Assembly: GCA_000634195.1 (NCBI GenBank)
Contig: JFLT01000015.1
Location: forward strand, 80,001 to 144,000
Direction: 5' to 3'
DNA length: 64,000 bases
Source of the DNA: Prochlorococcus sp. scB243_495D8
GTDB taxonomy: Bacteria > Cyanobacteriota > Cyanobacteriia > PCC-6307 > Cyanobiaceae
The translations under genes were made by a program, and so were the position numbers. Positions 37,314 to 46,819 of the stretch are shown here, piece after piece (position 1 is the stretch's first letter; each line of letters starts with the position of its first letter). The notes under the pieces were generated by a model that saw nothing but the letters and a program-made list of their open reading frames with translations, did not search any database and was not told the origin of the DNA.

Positions 37314-38774
37314 ATGACCACTGCTTTGCAAACGCCTCAAAGGCGCTCTAGGTCCAGATTACAAGATGCAAGTCTTGTTAATGGACCTATGCTCCTTTTG
37401 AGGAGTATTCGAGGATTTAGTTCAAACCGCTCAATGTTGTGGCTTGCAACTGTTCCTTTAGCTCTGTTTGGTTTAGGTATTTTTAATCTTTCAGCTCATG
37501 CAGCTGATTTACCTGAGTTGAATGCAGCTTTTCTTGCTAACAATTTATGGCTTTTGATCGCTACTATTTTAGTGATCTTTATGAACGCTGGTTTCGCTAT
37601 GGTTGAGGCAGGTATGTGTCGTTCTAAGAACGCAGTAAACATCCTTGCTAAAAACTTATTCGTATTTGCTTTAGCTGTAACCTCTTATTGGTTTATCGGC
37701 TATTCATTAATGTACGGAGGTAGTGTTGCTGACGGATGGCTTTATTTTGGAGGCTTATTTTTTGATCCAACAGTTACCGCTGATATGGTAACTGATGCTG
37801 GATTAGTCCCAACAGTTGATTTCTTGTTCCAGTCTGCATTCGCAGGAACTGCGGCAACTATCGTATCCGGTCTTGTTGCTGAAAGAGTTAAATTTGGAGA
37901 ATTTGTTGTTTTTGCTGTTGTATTAACTGCATTTATATATCCAATTGCTGGTAGCTGGAAATGGAATGGTGGTTGGCTTGATTCTTTAGGTTTTGTAGAC
38001 TTTGCTGGTTCTTCAATTGTTCACTCAGTTGGAGCATGGGCGGGTCTTGTAGGAGCTATGCTTCTTGGACCAAGAATTGGCAAATACTCTGATGGGAAAC
38101 CACAAGCTATGCCAGGACACAACATGGCTATAGCTACTTTAGGTGCATTAGTTCTATGGATAGGTTGGTATGGTTTTAACCCCGGTTCTCAACTTGCCAT
38201 GGATCAATGGGTTCCATATGTTGCTGTAACAACTACTTTGGCAGCAGCAGCTGGTGCTATTGGCGCAACTATTGTTTCAACATTAACTTCTGGTAAGCCT
38301 GATCTTACAATGATAATTAACGGAATCCTTGCTGGTTTGGTTAGTATCACTGCTGGTTGTGGTGATATGACTCTTGCTGGGGCCTGGTTCGCAGGACTAG
38401 TGGGTGGAATAATCGTTGTATTTTCTGTTGCAGCACTTGATGCTGCTGAGATCGATGATCCTGTAGGCGCATTCTCTGTTCACGGAGTTTGTGGTGTATG
38501 GGGTACTGTTGTTATCGGTCTTTGGGGTACAGCTGTACAAGGTGATGGAGCAGGTATGGGATTATTCAATGGAGGAGGTATTACCCTTCTTCTTGTTCAA
38601 GCTCTTGGTGCCGCAGCTTATGCTATTTGGACACTAGTTACTTGCTGGATTGCCTGGTCTGTAATTGGAGGATTATTCGGTGGAATCCGAGTATCTGAAG
38701 AGGAAGAGACTCAAGGCTTAGATATAGGAGAGCATGGAATGGAAGCATATCCAGACTTTGCATCTGCTAAGTAA
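37314..38774 (+). CDS. amt1: Ammonium transporter Amt1
   Basis: A 486-residue AMT/MEP/Rh channel protein that brings ammonium across the plasma membrane. The N-terminus has a basic stretch and a hydrophobic segment ending in SAHAAD, an apparent signal peptide, then eleven helices. Landmarks are NAGFAMVEAGMCRSKN, FAGTAATIVSGLVAERV, the pore His pair in IVHSVGAWAGLVGA and AFSVHGVCGVWG. An internal ATG at 37434 is an alternative start without the basic stretch. It is controlled by an NtcA box upstream and followed by a strong terminator. Codon use leans to highly expressed. Confidence 0.97.
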   Translation: MTTALQTPQRRSRSRLQDASLVNGPMLLLRSIRGFSSNRSMLWLATVPLALFGLGIFNLSAHAADLPELNAAFLANNLWLLIATILVIFMNAGFAMVEAGMCRSKNAVNILAKNLFVFALAVTSYWFIGYSLMYGGSVADGWLYFGGLFFDPTVTADMVTDAGLVPTVDFLFQSAFAGTAATIVSGLVAERVKFGEFVVFAVVLTAFIYPIAGSWKWNGGWLDSLGFVDFAGSSIVHSVGAWAGLVGAMLLGPRIGKYSDGKPQAMPGHNMAIATLGALVLWIGWYGFNPGSQLAMDQWVPYVAVTTTLAAAAGAIGATIVSTLTSGKPDLTMIINGILAGLVSITAGCGDMTLAGAWFAGLVGGIIVVFSVAALDAAEIDDPVGAFSVHGVCGVWGTVVIGLWGTAVQGDGAGMGLFNGGGITLLLVQALGAAAYAIWTLVTCWIAWSVIGGLFGGIRVSEEEETQGLDIGEHGMEAYPDFASAK

Positions 38775-38793
38775 TCTAACTAAAAATTAATTT

Positions 38794-38828
38794 AAGAAAC
38801 CTGACTTATGTCAGGTTTCTTTTTTTTT
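38794..38828 (+). terminator. Rho-independent terminator of amt1
   Basis: A 12-bp stem (arms at 38794-38805 and 38810-38821, reading AAGAAACCTGAC and its complement) with a TTAT loop and a T run. It starts 20 bases after the amt1 stop. Confidence 0.94.
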
Positions 38829-38863
38829 ACGAAAAATTATTTAAAACGTTGTAATATGGGAAA

Positions 38864-40060
38864 ATGGATACTCAAGCTTTTAGAAGATCTCTTCATCATT
38901 CTGATAGATACAATAGAAGGGGTTTCGATTCACCAACAAAAAGAGCTCAAGCGTTAGAAGAAGCTTACCAAAGTGATTTGATAAGTTCTATTAGAGATAA
39001 TGGTTTTACTTACACTAAAGGCAGACTAAATATTAAGTTGGCCCAAGCCTTCGGGTTTTGTTGGGGAGTTGAAAGAGCTGTAGCAATGGCTTATGAAACT
39101 AGAAGACATTACCCTAATGAGAATATTTGGATAACAAACGAAATAATTCATAATCCCTCGGTTAATGATCATTTAAGAAAAATGAATGTTAAATTCATTT
39201 CAGCAAAAAATGGAATCAAAGATTTTTCTCTAGTTTCTAATGGTGATGTAGTTATACTTCCTGCTTTCGGAGCCACTGTTCAAGAAATGAAACTATTGCA
39301 CGAGAAAGGTTGTCATATTATTGATACAACTTGTCCATGGGTTTCTAAGGTTTGGCATACAGTTGAAAAACATAAAAAACATGTTTTCACATCTATTATC
39401 CATGGAAAATTTAAGCATGAAGAGACTCTTGCTACAAGTTCTTTCGCCGGTAAATATTTAGTTGTACTTGATTTAGAAGAAGCAAATTACGTATCTGAAT
39501 ATATTCTGGGGAGAGGTAATAGAAATGAGTTTATGAACAAATTTGCTAAAGCTTGTTCTAATGGATTTGATCCTGATAAAGATTTAGATAGAGTTGGTGT
39601 TGCAAATCAGACAACTATGCTTAAGAGCGAGACTGAAGAAATTGGAAAGGTTTTTGAAAGGACTATGTTAAAAAAATTTGGACCCGAAAACTTAAATAGT
39701 CACTTTTTAGCTTTTAATACTATTTGTGATGCAACTGAAGAAAGACAAGATGCAATGTTTTCTTTGGTTGATGAGGACCTTGATATTCTAGTAGTTATTG
39801 GAGGCTTTAATTCCTCCAATACTACGCACTTACAAGAAATAGCAATTACTAAAAATATTTCTTCTTTTCACATTGACACGCCTGAAAGGATATCAGTTAA
39901 AGAAAACTCAATATTTCATAAACCACTAGGATCAGAATTAGAACTTAAAAAAAACTTTCTACCTAGTGGAATAATTAATGTTGGAATTACCTCAGGTGCA
40001 TCCACTCCTGATAAGGTCGTTGCAGATGTTATTGAAAAGTTAATTAATATCGCTTCCTGA
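38864..40060 (+). CDS. ispH: 4-hydroxy-3-methylbut-2-enyl diphosphate reductase
   Basis: A 398-residue Fe-S enzyme (LytB) of the last MEP-pathway step, which makes isopentenyl and dimethylallyl diphosphate for chlorophyll, carotenoid and quinone side chains. The cluster Cys lie in [13 protein letters not shown], in [12 protein letters not shown] and in the C-terminal region ([14 protein letters not shown]). The longer N-terminus (about 60 residues before the first Cys) is the cyanobacterial and plant form. [18 protein letters not shown] is also conserved. It lies behind the amt1 terminator and so has its own promoter. Confidence 0.97.
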   Translation: MDTQAFRRSLHHSDRYNRRGFDSPTKRAQALEEAYQSDLISSIRDNGFTYTKGRLNIKLAQAFGFCWGVERAVAMAYETRRHYPNENIWITNEIIHNPSVNDHLRKMNVKFISAKNGIKDFSLVSNGDVVILPAFGATVQEMKLLHEKGCHIIDTTCPWVSKVWHTVEKHKKHVFTSIIHGKFKHEETLATSSFAGKYLVVLDLEEANYVSEYILGRGNRNEFMNKFAKACSNGFDPDKDLDRVGVANQTTMLKSETEEIGKVFERTMLKKFGPENLNSHFLAFNTICDATEERQDAMFSLVDEDLDILVVIGGFNSSNTTHLQEIAITKNISSFHIDTPERISVKENSIFHKPLGSELELKKNFLPSGIINVGITSGASTPDKVVADVIEKLINIAS

Positions 40061-40162
40061 ATCTGTTATTCATTTAATATTTGCTTAGTTTTTTTAATTT
40101 ATTAGTCAGATAATTCCAAAAGATCTACTTTATTAACTAGAATAATGGAAAATTCTTGAAGT

Positions 40163-40723
40163 ATGGAAGACAAAGCACAGACTAATCAGGTTCAAACTGC
40201 AAGTATGAATAGAACTAAAGCGCCTCAAAAAGTTGAAGTTGTAGTTGCTAATTCATCTTCAGGGTCAGAAGTAAATATCCTCGGAGAACTATCTATTTTT
40301 GTTTTAAGAATAGGTTTTTGTGCTTTGATGATTCATCATGGCCTAGAAAAACTTCAGGATCCTCAGGGTTTTGCTGAGTTTGTAGTTGGTAAGTACTTTC
40401 CATTTTTGCCAGGTGATCCTGTTATTTGGACTTTTGGAGCAGCAATTACTCAATTAGTTTGTCCAGTAGGATTGGCTTTAGGGATTTTTGCGAGGCTTTC
40501 TTCTCTTGGTTTATTCTCCACCATGGCATTTGCTGTTTATTTTCATCTTCTAGATACAGGATTAGAAGGTTTTCCTCTTGCAGTAGTTGAAGGTCACAAC
40601 TATGCCTTCGAATTGTCTTTCATCTACGGGGCTATTTCTCTCTACTTTCTATGTGCAGGTCCAGGCAGGCTATCTTTATTCAGAAAAACTAACAAGATTA
40701 CATATTATCCAAAATCAACATAA
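40163..40723 (+). CDS. DoxX family membrane protein
   Basis: A 186-residue membrane protein with a soluble N-terminal stretch (about 45 residues) and four helices. Segments RIGFCALMIHHGLEKLQDP, VCPVGLALGIFARLSSLGLF and AFELSFIYGAISLYFLCAGPG are typical of the DoxX family, whose members have been linked to quinone-dependent redox, but the role here is unknown. It converges on purH with one base between stops. The start ATG at 40163 has GAAG upstream. Confidence 0.85.
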   Translation: MEDKAQTNQVQTASMNRTKAPQKVEVVVANSSSGSEVNILGELSIFVLRIGFCALMIHHGLEKLQDPQGFAEFVVGKYFPFLPGDPVIWTFGAAITQLVCPVGLALGIFARLSSLGLFSTMAFAVYFHLLDTGLEGFPLAVVEGHNYAFELSFIYGAISLYFLCAGPGRLSLFRKTNKITYYPKST

Positions 40724-40724
40724 T

Positions 40725-42278
40725 TTAATGTAAAAAGTGCCTTTTTTGGGTAAACACCATTGCGATTCCTTTTGAATTACACATATCAATACTTTCTTGG
40801 TCTCTTAGACTTCCTCCAGGTTGAATAATAGCTTTTATTCCAAACTCATTTGCTAGTTCTACAGTATCTGCAAATGGGAAAAAACCATCGCTGGCCAATA
40901 CTGCATCAGAAGATAAACTCCCAGCTGCTTTTAATGCAATTTTTGCTGCTCCAACTCTATTCATTTGTCCAGCTCCAATACCAATTGTTTTTTGGTCTTT
41001 TGCAATAACAATGGCATTAGATTTCACGTGTTTACAAATTTTCCATGCAAAATTTAGATCTAAGTTAATTTGATGGCTCGGATTTTTATCAGTTACTGAA
41101 ATCCAATTTTCAGTTTTTTCTTCACTATCATCATTATCTTGAACTAGTAATCCCCCCATTATTGATTTAGTAGAATTTTGATTCTTTTTTGGAAGTTTAT
41201 CTTTTGAAAACTTTAAAATTCTTAAATTCTTTTTAACTTTTAAAATTTCTAAAGCTTCCTCATCAAAAGATGGAGCGACGACACATTCTAAGAAAATATC
41301 TTTGAGGTGAATTGCAGTCTCACTATCAACTTTTGAATTAAAAGCAACTATTCCTCCAAATGCACTAACAGAGTCGCATTCCAAAGCATTCAAGAATGCT
41401 TTGGAAGCTGAACTACTTATAGAGGCACCACAAGGATTATTGTGTTTTAAAATAACAGAGGCAAACTTGTCTGTTGTAAGTTCATCTTTTTCTGTGTAGC
41501 CAAATTCTAAAACTGTTGAAAGTGCCGACTCTAGATCTAATAGATTGTTATAACTTAAGTCTTTTCCCTGTAATTGTTCTGCTGAGTTCCATCCAATGTT
41601 ACTTAAGCCATACCAGAAAGCTTTTTGATGTGGATTCTCCCCATATCTTAAGGTTTTGATTAGTGGATAAGATTCAATATATTTTGAAGATTGTAAATCT
41701 CTTTCTTTTCTTATCCAATTAGATATTGCAGTATCATAGTCTGCTGTATGTTGAAAAGCTTCAAGGGCTAATTTTGCTTTATATGAGTCTTTTAATTCTC
41801 CTTTTTTACTTTCTTCAAGAAAATTTTGATACTGACTAGGATCTACTAAAACGGAAACATCTTTGTGATTTTTAGCTGCAGAACGAATCATAGATGGCCC
41901 TCCAATATCGATATTTTCAATAGTATCTTCCCATTTAGCTCCCTGATCTACAGTTTTTTTAAAAGGATATAAATTAACAACAACTAAGTCAATTAACTCA
42001 AGATTGTTAGCTTCTATATCTTTTTTATGCCCCTCATCAGTTCTTTTAGCTAATATTCCCCCGTGTATTTTCGGATGTAAAGTTTTAACTCTTCCTCCAA
42101 GAATTTCTGGAGAATTAGTAAAATCTGCAACCTTAATAACTGGAATTTTTGCCTCCATAAGATGTTTGGCAGTTCCTCCACTTGATAGAATTTTATAATT
42201 AAATTGCTCTACCAATTCCTTGCAAAATGGGATTATATTTTTTTTATCAGAGACACTTACTAAAGCTAATGGAGACAT
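40725..42278 (-). CDS. purH: Bifunctional AICAR transformylase / IMP cyclohydrolase
   Basis: A 517-residue enzyme of the last two steps of purine synthesis. The N-terminal MGS-like IMP cyclohydrolase domain has LALVSVSDKKNI, LSSGGTAKHL and GGRVKTLHPKIHGGIL. The C-terminal transformylase domain has RYGENPHQKA, VILKHNNPCGASIS and DAVLASDGFFPFAD. Length is normal. It is divergent from the esterase gene with a 33-base spacer. Confidence 0.97.
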   Translation of the reverse strand: MSPLALVSVSDKKNIIPFCKELVEQFNYKILSSGGTAKHLMEAKIPVIKVADFTNSPEILGGRVKTLHPKIHGGILAKRTDEGHKKDIEANNLELIDLVVVNLYPFKKTVDQGAKWEDTIENIDIGGPSMIRSAAKNHKDVSVLVDPSQYQNFLEESKKGELKDSYKAKLALEAFQHTADYDTAISNWIRKERDLQSSKYIESYPLIKTLRYGENPHQKAFWYGLSNIGWNSAEQLQGKDLSYNNLLDLESALSTVLEFGYTEKDELTTDKFASVILKHNNPCGASISSSASKAFLNALECDSVSAFGGIVAFNSKVDSETAIHLKDIFLECVVAPSFDEEALEILKVKKNLRILKFSKDKLPKKNQNSTKSIMGGLLVQDNDDSEEKTENWISVTDKNPSHQINLDLNFAWKICKHVKSNAIVIAKDQKTIGIGAGQMNRVGAAKIALKAAGSLSSDAVLASDGFFPFADTVELANEFGIKAIIQPGGSLRDQESIDMCNSKGIAMVFTQKRHFLH

Positions 42279-42311
42279 TATGGGAAAGTTTACTTACTTA
42301 AGAATATAAAC

Positions 42312-42929
42312 ATGAAATATGCTATCAATCATGAATTTGTCTCGATTAGCTCTCAAACTGCAACTCACCGAATTATTTTGATGCATGGTTGGGGAGCTGA
42401 TTCAGATGACCTTTTAATATTTGGAAAGGAGATGAATGAAAAAATAAATCTTGATTTTGAAGTAATTTCTTTAAGGGCTCCTGGAATACACCCAAGCGGT
42501 CATGGAAGACAGTGGTATGGTTTATACCCACATGATTGGAATGGAGCTGAGGTTGAAGTAAATAAACTTTTAGTTACATTAAAAAAATTTGATACTGATC
42601 AGATTCCACTAAGAAAAACAATTTTGTTGGGTTTCTCTCAGGGTGCCGCAATGGCAATTGATGCGGGATTTAAGTTGAATTTTGGATTAATTGTTGCTTG
42701 TAGTGGTTATCCTCACCCCAATTGGTATCCTAGAGAAAAATTCTCACCATTGATTATTAGTCATGGAATATTTGATGACGTTGTGCCTATAGATGCTTCT
42801 AGGACTATTTATGAAAAGGTAAAGAGTAAGTCTTCTAAATTTTGTCAATTATTAGAATTTGATGGATTTCATCAAATTGATTCAAATTTAATAAATTTTA
42901 TAAGTTCAAATATAAGTAATATTTTTTAA
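42312..42929 (+). CDS. Carboxylesterase/phospholipase-type serine hydrolase
   Basis: A 205-residue alpha/beta-hydrolase of the carboxylesterase/phospholipase B-like group. The nucleophile elbow is LGFSQGAAMAID. Asp in GIFDDVVPI and His in DGFHQI complete a triad. The oxyanion segment is ILMHGWGADSDDL. The substrate is unknown. Its stop overlaps that of the convergent DUF3155 gene by four bases. Confidence 0.85.
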   Translation: MKYAINHEFVSISSQTATHRIILMHGWGADSDDLLIFGKEMNEKINLDFEVISLRAPGIHPSGHGRQWYGLYPHDWNGAEVEVNKLLVTLKKFDTDQIPLRKTILLGFSQGAAMAIDAGFKLNFGLIVACSGYPHPNWYPREKFSPLIISHGIFDDVVPIDASRTIYEKVKSKSSKFCQLLEFDGFHQIDSNLINFISSNISNIF

Positions 42930-43294
42930 ACAAAAGCATATTCATATTCTTCAATCTCTTCCCAATCATCTGCAGTAAGTTCTAGACCCTCAAATATTTT
43001 TTCTTCACCAATTCCTTCAACTACAACTTTTAGTGACGGAAATAGAAAATGATTTTCTTCAGCATATTGGGCGCTGAATAACCCTTTTTCACCCCAAAAA
43101 AATCTATCGGTGGTGTGTTCATTTCTTCTGACATTGAAAACTGAAGGCGCAGGGAGACCATTTTCAGCTATGAATCTTCTTGCTGCTGTAACTGGTTTAT
43201 GTTTACCAGTTTCGATATGATAAATAGGAACATGAGCCATTACTCTTTGGCCAGCCAATCTTCTTCTGCTGATTCTTTTTCTTTTTTTTGACAT
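42926..43294 (-). CDS. DUF3155 family protein
   Basis: A 122-residue soluble protein with a very basic N-terminus (KKRKRISRRRLAGQRV) and an acidic C-terminus (TADDWEEIEEYEYAFV). Conserved central pieces are HIETGKHKPVTAARRFIAE and FNVRRNEHTTDRFFWGEKGL. I recognise DUF3155, a cyanobacterial family of unknown function. The basic N-terminus might bind nucleic acid, which is a guess. The ATG at 43294 follows CAGGAGT, a good ribosome-binding site. Its stop overlaps the convergent esterase gene. Confidence 0.82.
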   Translation of the reverse strand: MSKKRKRISRRRLAGQRVMAHVPIYHIETGKHKPVTAARRFIAENGLPAPSVFNVRRNEHTTDRFFWGEKGLFSAQYAEENHFLFPSLKVVVEGIGEEKIFEGLELTADDWEEIEEYEYAFV

Positions 43295-43549
43295 TGATTG
43301 GTACTCCTGAAATTATTAATGAGATTAGTCTTATTTTTTTTTTACTAATCTTATATATGTGATTTAAAATTCACTTCAAATTACATAGAGGACCCATCAA
43401 CCCCTGATGTAGCTTAAAATATGATTAAATATTCATATTTAAGGCTGGCTAAATCCAAACCTCTTTATATATCTTAATACTTTTTTCATATTTTACAAGC
43501 CCTTTTTCAAATTTTTCTCTAAAAAAAATTTCTCAAAATTTCATAAATT
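43295..43549. promoter_or_regulatory. Spacer between DUF3155 gene and histidine kinase
   Basis: A 255-base divergent spacer that should hold promoters of both genes. It contains an 8-bp inverted repeat (43322-43329 and 43344-43351) with a T-rich loop and a small hairpin, CATCA and TGATG around ACCCC, near 43400. I see no ORF worth calling and no recognisable operator. Confidence 0.3.
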
Positions 43550-44686
43550 ATGAATCTTTCAAAAAAATTTGAAGAACTTATTTTAAAACAGCTTGAGAGT
43601 TTTGGTTGCTCAATGGGCGTGACTAATTTAGTTATGTATCTTGCATCAGCTAAGCAAGGAACTAAAGCATCTTTTGAAATGGTTGGTCAATGGCCACAAA
43701 TTGATAGGCTACTGACATCAATAGAAGATGATCCTTCACTAAAAGTTTCATCGCCTAATAGAAGATGGTATCCGCTTCAAGAAAACGATATTCTACTTGG
43801 TGTCCTTAGAGTAGAAACTGATTTGAAAGGGGGGAATTGGCCAGTATCTCTTGATTCTAGATTAAAAGCCCTTTCAATATCTTTAGCTAAATGCGTCTCT
43901 ATAGAATTAGAACGTCAAAATAAAAATAAAGAAATCAATTATTTAAAAAATCAGGTGAATGCCATTATCCATCAATTAAGGAATCCATTGGCTGCTATTA
44001 GGACATATGCAAAATTACTAATAAAAAGACTAGGTTCAGATAATGACTCTATTGAAATAGTCGAACGCATGATAGTAGAGCAAAAACAAATTAATCAATA
44101 TATGGATTCTTTTGCGCAATTAAATGCACCTATTCAACTGCCTATAGAAATTGGAGAGGAAAGATTATTATTACCACCAAATTTAGATAATAAAAAGTTA
44201 ATAACTGTTCAGAGTTTATTGAGGCCAATATTAGAAAGGGGTAAAGCTAATTCGAACTTAGAAAATAGAGATTGGACTGAACCTTCTCTTTGGCCAGATT
44301 GGACTATATCGCCATTAAAGGCAAAATATGCTGTAATTGCCGAAATTGTGGCCAATTTATTAGAAAATGCGTTTAAATACTCCCAAAAAGATTCTGAAAT
44401 TGGACTCGCAATTACTAGTAATGGAATTTGTATATTTGATGATGGTAAAAAAATAACTAAAAATGAAAAAGAGAAAATTTTTGAAAAAGGTTTTAGAGGA
44501 TCTGCCGCTAAGAAGAAGGACGGCACTGGTGTGGGACTTTTTTTAGCGAGAAAATTAGCAGAACAAATTGGAGGGGAATTGAGATTGCTGGAAAATGACT
44601 CAATTAAAAATACTGAGAAATTAAAAAATCTTAAAAAGAAAAATATTTTCTATTTAGAACTACCTATAAAAGAATTGCATGCATAA
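43550..44686 (+). CDS. Sensor histidine kinase (Hik2/CSK-like)
   Basis: A 378-residue soluble two-component sensor kinase. The first 120 residues look like a degenerate GAF domain (MGVTNLVMYLASAKQGTKASFEM). The dimerisation helix has the phosphorylated His141 in HQLRNPLAAIRTYAKLL. The ATPase domain has the N box NLLENAFKYS, the G1 box DDGKKI and the G2 box GTGVGLFLARKLAEQ. The layout and H box are like Hik2 and plastid chloroplast sensor kinase, which sense photosynthetic redox state, but I cannot confirm orthology. No response regulator is adjacent. The last 23 bases overlap the convergent cobS gene. Confidence 0.85.
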   Translation: MNLSKKFEELILKQLESFGCSMGVTNLVMYLASAKQGTKASFEMVGQWPQIDRLLTSIEDDPSLKVSSPNRRWYPLQENDILLGVLRVETDLKGGNWPVSLDSRLKALSISLAKCVSIELERQNKNKEINYLKNQVNAIIHQLRNPLAAIRTYAKLLIKRLGSDNDSIEIVERMIVEQKQINQYMDSFAQLNAPIQLPIEIGEERLLLPPNLDNKKLITVQSLLRPILERGKANSNLENRDWTEPSLWPDWTISPLKAKYAVIAEIVANLLENAFKYSQKDSEIGLAITSNGICIFDDGKKITKNEKEKIFEKGFRGSAAKKKDGTGVGLFLARKLAEQIGGELRLLENDSIKNTEKLKNLKKKNIFYLELPIKELHA

Positions 44687-45413
44687 ACAACATTGCAGTT
44701 TCAACTAGTACAACACTTGCACCGCAGGCATCTCCATTGAAGCCTCCAATTTTATTACCCAGTATGTTTGGGATAGAATAGCTTAGAAAAATACCAACCA
44801 AAACAAGAATTAAAAATTTAATTAATATTGCTTGGGATGTAATTGAAACTAATTGGTATGGAATGAAAATTAAAAGAAAAAAAATGGAGATCAAAGATTC
44901 TTTTTTAAAACCATTCCAAAACTTTTTGTGACTTATAGATTTTTTTTTGTAACTCATATATTTAAACTTTTCTATAAAAAATAAATTTGAAAATCTACCC
45001 CAAAATAAGCATATAGGTAAAACAAAAATTATCAGGTTTTGAATTTTCAGTATGCAAGCAATTTGAATTAAAGTTATAAAAACTAAAGCTTGAACGCCAA
45101 AGGACCCAACTTTACTGTCTTTCATGGCTTTTAAACGTTTCTTTTTACCCGCAAAAATACCATCGAAAGTATCCATTAAACCATCAATATGTAGCCCACC
45201 AGTAATTAAATATCCTGAAGCTAAACAAATTAATGCAGATGCATAAATTGACCAAGAGTTTGATACAAAAAAAAGAAAGATATAACTCTGTATTGTTCCA
45301 ATCAAAAATCCTAAAGGCGGGGCAAATTGTGCAATATTTTTAAATTCTGGATTAATTAAAGGTATCTTTGGAAATGTCGTATAGAAAATCCAAGATCCTG
45401 CTAAGTTTTTTAT
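44664..45413 (-). CDS. cobS: Adenosylcobinamide-GDP ribazoletransferase, start codon unclear
   Basis: An integral membrane enzyme of the last corrinoid steps, which joins adenosylcobinamide-GDP with alpha-ribazole or another lower ligand. The signature GGLHIDGLMDTFDGIFAGKKK is present, with several helices after it. The frame is open to 45443 and family-like residues (LAGSWIFYTTFPKIPL, then FAPPLGFLIG) lie upstream of the first TTG at 45305. No ATG, GTG or TTG exists between 45306 and 45443. I show the start at an ATA at 45413, giving 249 residues, the usual length, but the true start is unknown. A TTG-started form of 213 residues would lack the N-terminus. Confidence 0.88.
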   Translation of the reverse strand: MKNLAGSWIFYTTFPKIPLINPEFKNIAQFAPPLGFLIGTIQSYIFLFFVSNSWSIYASALICLASGYLITGGLHIDGLMDTFDGIFAGKKKRLKAMKDSKVGSFGVQALVFITLIQIACILKIQNLIIFVLPICLFWGRFSNLFFIEKFKYMSYKKKSISHKKFWNGFKKESLISIFFLLIFIPYQLVSITSQAILIKFLILVLVGIFLSYSIPNILGNKIGGFNGDACGASVVLVETAMLFMHAILL

Positions 45414-45501
45414 TAAATATTTTTTGATGAGATAAATATAGATTCAATATTAAATAATAGGCTAAATTAATGAAAAGGATTAAAAAATTTTATAAATTAT
45501 C

Positions 45502-46620
45502 GTGTTTGAATTTGAAATTACATCGAATTGCAGTAAAACATCGGCAAGAACTGGTATATTTCATACACTAAATGGTCAGGTAAACACACCAAAATTTATG
45601 CCTGTGGGTACTTTGGCAACGGTTAAAGGAATTTCATCTAAGCAGTTAACCGCTACAGGATCAGAAATGATTCTCTCAAATACCTTTCATCTTCATTTAC
45701 AACCTGGAGAAAAACTAGTTAAAGAATCTGGCGGAATTCATAAGTTTATGAATTGGCCTAATCCTATTCTTACTGATTCAGGAGGATATCAAGTTTTTAG
45801 TTTGGCCAAATTAAATAATATTTCTGATAAAGGTGTGGAATTTAAAAATCCAAGAGATGGTAGTCATGTTTTTTTATCACCTGAAAAAGTCATGCAGATT
45901 CAAATGGATCTTGGATCAGATGTCGCTATGGCTTTTGATCATTGTCCTCCGCATACAGCTAATGAAAATGATATTGAAGACTCTTTACAAAGAACTCATT
46001 CATGGTTGCAAAAATGTGTTGAGACTCATCAGAAATCCAATCAAGCATTATTCGGTATAGTCCAAGGTGGAAAGTATCCCAGATTGAGAGAATATAGCGC
46101 AAAATATACAAGTTCTTTTGATCTGCCTGGGATAGCAGTGGGAGGTGTAAGTGTTGGCGAGGCAGTTGAAGAAATACATAATGTAATTAATTACGTCCCA
46201 AAATTCTTACCAATAAATAAACCAAGATATTTAATGGGAATTGGCTCTTTAAAAGAAATTTCTCTAGCTGTTGCAAATGGATTCGATATATTTGACTGTG
46301 TTTTGCCTACAAGACTAGGAAGACATGGGACTGCATTTTTTAATGACGAAAGATTGAATTTGCGAAATGCTCGATTTAAAAATGACTTTTCTCCGATTGA
46401 CAAAACTTGTAAATGCGAAACCTGTAAATCCTATTCTCGAGCATATTTGCATCATCTTATTAGAAATGACGAAATATTAGGCCTAACTCTTATAAGTTTG
46501 CATAATATTGCTCACTTAATAAGATTTACCAATGCAATTTCTGCTGCAATTAGAGATAATTGTTTTACAAATGATTTCGCTCCTTGGAAAACATCCTCTA
46601 TTGCTCACCATACGTGGTAA
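45502..46620 (+). CDS. tgt: tRNA-guanine transglycosylase
   Basis: A 372-residue enzyme that exchanges guanine-34 of GUN-anticodon tRNAs for a queuosine precursor. The conserved core is [41 protein letters not shown] and the GGVSVGEA segment. The zinc site is [17 protein letters not shown] near 303-319. It starts with GTG at 45502; no better start is nearby. psbK follows 33 bases later on the same strand. Confidence 0.97.
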   Translation: MFEFEITSNCSKTSARTGIFHTLNGQVNTPKFMPVGTLATVKGISSKQLTATGSEMILSNTFHLHLQPGEKLVKESGGIHKFMNWPNPILTDSGGYQVFSLAKLNNISDKGVEFKNPRDGSHVFLSPEKVMQIQMDLGSDVAMAFDHCPPHTANENDIEDSLQRTHSWLQKCVETHQKSNQALFGIVQGGKYPRLREYSAKYTSSFDLPGIAVGGVSVGEAVEEIHNVINYVPKFLPINKPRYLMGIGSLKEISLAVANGFDIFDCVLPTRLGRHGTAFFNDERLNLRNARFKNDFSPIDKTCKCETCKSYSRAYLHHLIRNDEILGLTLISLHNIAHLIRFTNAISAAIRDNCFTNDFAPWKTSSIAHHTW

Positions 46621-46653
46621 CGTCTTAACATAATTAATTAAATTATCAAAAAG

Positions 46654-46794
46654 GTGCTCATTCTATTTAATACATTCGCTGAATTGCCCGAGGCTTATAA
46701 GGCCTTTGCTCCAACTGTTGATGTTCTTCCACTGATTCCTTTATTTTTCTTTTTATTAGTGTTTGTTTGGCAAGCTGCAGTTGGATTTAAATAA
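46654..46794 (+). CDS. psbK: Photosystem II protein PsbK
   Basis: A 46-residue single-span subunit near CP43. The chain starts [18 protein letters not shown] and ends [23 protein letters not shown]-like and FVWQAAVGF are family-diagnostic. The start is GTG at 46654, with AAAAAG just upstream. The region before the first conserved AELPEAY is removed in other cyanobacteria. The gene is too short for most ORF cut-offs. It may be cotranscribed with tgt. Confidence 0.95.
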
Positions 46795-46819
46795 ATTCTT
46801 TTAGTTTAGATTGTTACTA

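Noticed and set aside
43322..43351. AGATTAGT/ACTAATCT inverted repeat in the DUF3155-kinase spacer as a terminator
   Set aside because: Both flanking genes start here rather than end, and the stem is short and AT-rich with a loop of 14.
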